From positions 14,727,835 through 14,791,834 of the forward strand of contig JAMXBB010000010.1 of assembly GCA_024138015.1 (NCBI GenBank): 64,000 nt of DNA. Reading direction: 5' to 3'. A program made the translations under genes and the position numbers. Under the pieces are notes generated by a model. It made no database searches and had not been told where the DNA came from. It worked only from the letters and a program-made list of their open reading frames with translations. The DNA comes from Lumnitzera littorea (lineage: Eukaryota; Streptophyta; Magnoliopsida; Myrtales; Combretaceae). Below, in pieces: positions 62,171-64,000 of the stretch; position 1 is the first letter of the stretch; each line of letters opens with the position of its first letter.

Positions 62171-62841
62171 AATACTTCTAGGTTGCTTGTTTACACTCTT
62201 AATAATATAATTAAATGAATTGCTTGCTACATTGTATAGGCTTATGTGACATGCCGTGTGATGTTTGTGGTTGCTATTATACTGGATTCTTAGGAGCTCA
62301 TTCCTTTATTCTTTGAGGTGACGAAAAAATGCTATGATAATAGTCATGGCATGTTGGTGAAAATGAGAAGTTGGTTTACTAGTGCTATAAATGGGATTCA
62401 CGTTATGTTTTCCATATCAAGTTTTCATGATTGTATTGTTGTTCTTTTGGTGGATTATTATAGTAGAGCCTTTGTGTTGAACATAGTTTGATAATCCTGA
62501 GAATTAGTTTTAAGCCTTTACGGATAGGCTAGTGTTGAGTTAAATTAGTAGGCCGTCAAGCCTTTGCATTTGTTGAGTATTGAGGAATTCCATTACAATA
62601 TCCAAGATTGGTGTATGGCTAGAATATATCCAAGACTGATGTATGGTTGGTATTTGAGAAATGTACTTCGATCGTATTTTTAAAAGAAAAATTTCCCACT
62701 GTGATTTTCTTCAACTTAATAACGATTTCTAAATTACTAAAATTGATGAGCAACCCTCTTTGATGTAGGATGCCTTACCTGTAATACTTAGGTGTTATAC
62801 ATGTCGGATTGGCACACCATTGGTGGAGTTGGGACGTAGCA

Positions 62842-63560
62842 ATGGGTATGTAAAGTGCTGAAGATAGACAACTTAGACACGTAAAGTAAAATTTACCCTT
62901 AATAAAATGCATGGTTATAGTTAGAGGTGGATATAGTTTGATTAAGTGTGGTTCACTCTTTTTATCAAACTAAACTTAATATAGAGATTAGTTTTTTTAT
63001 TTCTTTTTTAAAATTGAACCTAACCATATAACTTTGTTTGTATTTTTTCAAACTAAAAAATAGAAGATTGGTTCCAATTTGGTACGTGGTTTAAATTGTA
63101 ATTATCTAAAGTCATAAAAGTTCACATTGAGAAACTTTCGTAGTTGGCATCAATTTTTTTCCCAAAAAAAGTAATAATAATAACTTAGAAAAAGAAACCG
63201 AAAACAAAGACGAAGAAGGAAAACATGAACTTAACGTACTGGAAATAAATAGGCATATAATGGCTTTAGGAAAAAAAAAATGATAGAAAAAGACGAGTTT
63301 CAATATTCTTGAAATAAACTGTCGTAGGATACAAATAAAGCAATGTCATTTGCATAAGCGCCTTATGTACATAATCACATGACCATATATAAAGTATAGG
63401 CAGCATCTCTACGTCCTTGAAAGCCATGGCAACACCCCCACATCCTCTGCTCATAGCTAAAGCCATCTCCATATAATAAATTGAGATTAACAAACCATCT
63501 CCATATTCAAATAACAAATTGAGATTAAAGTTATCCAACTTGTGAAAGAAATAAGCTAAA
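62842..63560. other. Unassigned DNA between LLU-4 and the copia LTR
   Basis: No gene and no recognisable repeat end. Minus-strand open frames at 63112-63303 and 63266-63670 cover A/T-rich sequence, and the second runs into the copia LTR; neither resembles a known protein. The last five bases (CTAAA) would be the target duplication of the copia element. Confidence 0.4.
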
Positions 63561-63888
63561 TGTTGGATATATATGGCAAGGAATAAACTACTATAAACAA
63601 GAAATATTGCACCGGTAGAAAACAGAGGAAGAACGCAGAAAATTAAATGCATTTTTTCTATCTTATTCAAGAACTAAAAGTGCTTATTTATAGGCAATTA
63701 CAAGCAACTGAAAAGAGATAAACAAATCTCAACTAAATCAGATTTACTATAAGAGACTTATCTAAACAACCAGAAAAATAAGGAAAAAATCAGAACGGGA
63801 TTGAACTAAATTGAAAATAGATCAACTAAGTGAATCCAAAAACTGACCACATATTAATTTTGAATTAACCTTAACCACCACGACCACA
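63561..63888 (-). repeat. 3' LTR of a Ty1/copia element (minus)
   Basis: On the minus strand it runs from TGTGGTCG (63888) to ATATATCCAACA (63561), 328 bp, a usual copia LTR size. A TATAAATA box lies at 63685-63692. Its upstream side is a G-rich polypurine tract followed by the pol end. The rest of the element lies right of the window. Confidence 0.75.
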
Positions 63889-63906
63889 ACCCCACCCCCC
63901 CCCCCC
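63889..63906 (-). other. Polypurine tract of the copia element
   Basis: Minus strand reads a long G run interrupted once (GGGGGGTGGGGT), directly upstream of the 3' LTR. On the plus strand it appears as poly-C. Confidence 0.7.
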
Positions 63907-64000
63907 GACTCAAAATTGCACACAATAAGCAATGATCTGAAATGGACATGCTTTTGATATGGGAGAGCTTTTATAAATAGATCAATCACTTGTTTGTGCC
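63907..64000 (-). pseudogene. Ty1/copia pol, C-terminal end of RNase H (partial)
   Basis: Minus-strand frame HKQVIDLFIKALPYQ followed by HFRSLL and LIVCNFESG matches the last residues of copia polyproteins, normally ...QLADIFTKPLP...L. The window edge cuts it, so its state is unknown, but the consensus Thr in the FTK motif is Ile here. Confidence 0.8.

Larger units (their letters stand above)
16626..62841 (+). mobile_element. LLU-4: probable LTR-like unit that hosts Gyp-2
   Basis: The left end TGAAATGTCCCA (16626) and the right end TGGGACGTAGCA (62841) are imperfect inverted copies with TG/CA tips. The flanking pentamers are ATAGG and ATGGG (4 of 5). Removing Gyp-2 with its ACTCC duplication and the insertion at 60880-62170 leaves about 4.3 kb, close to LLU-1 (4.1 kb). 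The right part has a donor-like AGGTAAGTAGTG near 60500 and a weak acceptor-like GATGTAGGATG near 62765. Both halves are rich in short GGGCC/GGCCT phrases and lack coding sequence. Orientation is inferred from the splice-like signals. This is the least certain of the large units. Confidence 0.5.

Noticed and set aside
63266..63670. Longest open frame of the window (134 codons, minus), with hydrophobic stretches
   Set aside because: It straddles the border of the copia LTR and flanking AT-rich DNA; no family resemblance and no promoter of its own.

Overview
The window looks like nuclear, gene-poor, strongly AT-rich DNA of a flowering plant, probably a eudicot. The evidence is the set of element families: Ty3/gypsy with gag-protease-RT-RNase H-integrase order, Tat/Ogre-like gag, a Ty1/copia 3' end, a Mutator-like element, a hAT-like element, and long TG...CA units with TATA boxes. 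I see no intact host gene, rRNA, tRNA or CRISPR array. Almost every open frame longer than 60 codons is either a shard of a decayed retrotransposon or lies in simple repeat.

The main result is that much of the window resolves into a nest of insertions, often with readable target-site duplications (TSDs). Left part: a Ty3/gypsy element (Gyp-1, from 1) is split in gag by a 4.1-kb TG...CA unit (LLU-1, 416-4544, TSD AATGG), and after its protease by a Mutator-like element (5959-12081, about 180-bp inverted repeats, imperfect 9-bp TSD). The Mutator-like element carries a further long LTR-like unit (LLU-2) and an unrecognised decayed coding block. Then come LLU-3 (12328-15250, minus), a small foldback element (15794-16066) and poorly assignable DNA.

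Right part: LLU-4 (16626-62841) probably hosts a complete but dead Ty3/gypsy element, Gyp-2 (18916-59564). Gyp-2 has LTRs, a PBS, a PPT and a perfect ACTCC TSD about 40.6 kb apart. Its left LTR holds a hAT-like element (19089-20271). Its gag is broken by a roughly 29.7-kb block (22284-51940) of Tat/Ogre-like gag-only elements: Tat-1 and Tat-2 on the minus strand and Tat-3 on the plus strand. Its integrase is broken by LLU-6 (54834-57965, TSD GCTTC). Exactly at the Tat-2/Tat-3 head-to-head junction sits LLU-5 (42843-45914, TSD GGTGT). A copia 3' end (minus) enters at the right edge.

Nothing here works as a gene system. The pol and gag frames are full of stops of the CAA/CAG/CGA to TAA/TAG/TGA kind, as expected from deamination of methylated cytosine. 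The most interesting material is (i) the set of six 2.9-4.3-kb LTR-like units without coding capacity, several of which share extended inverted termini, a TATA box and splice-like signals, (ii) the Tat block, whose flanks show it was not one simple insertion, and (iii) the variable minisatellites in the Tat 3' regions. All boundaries were read by eye; identities are approximate.
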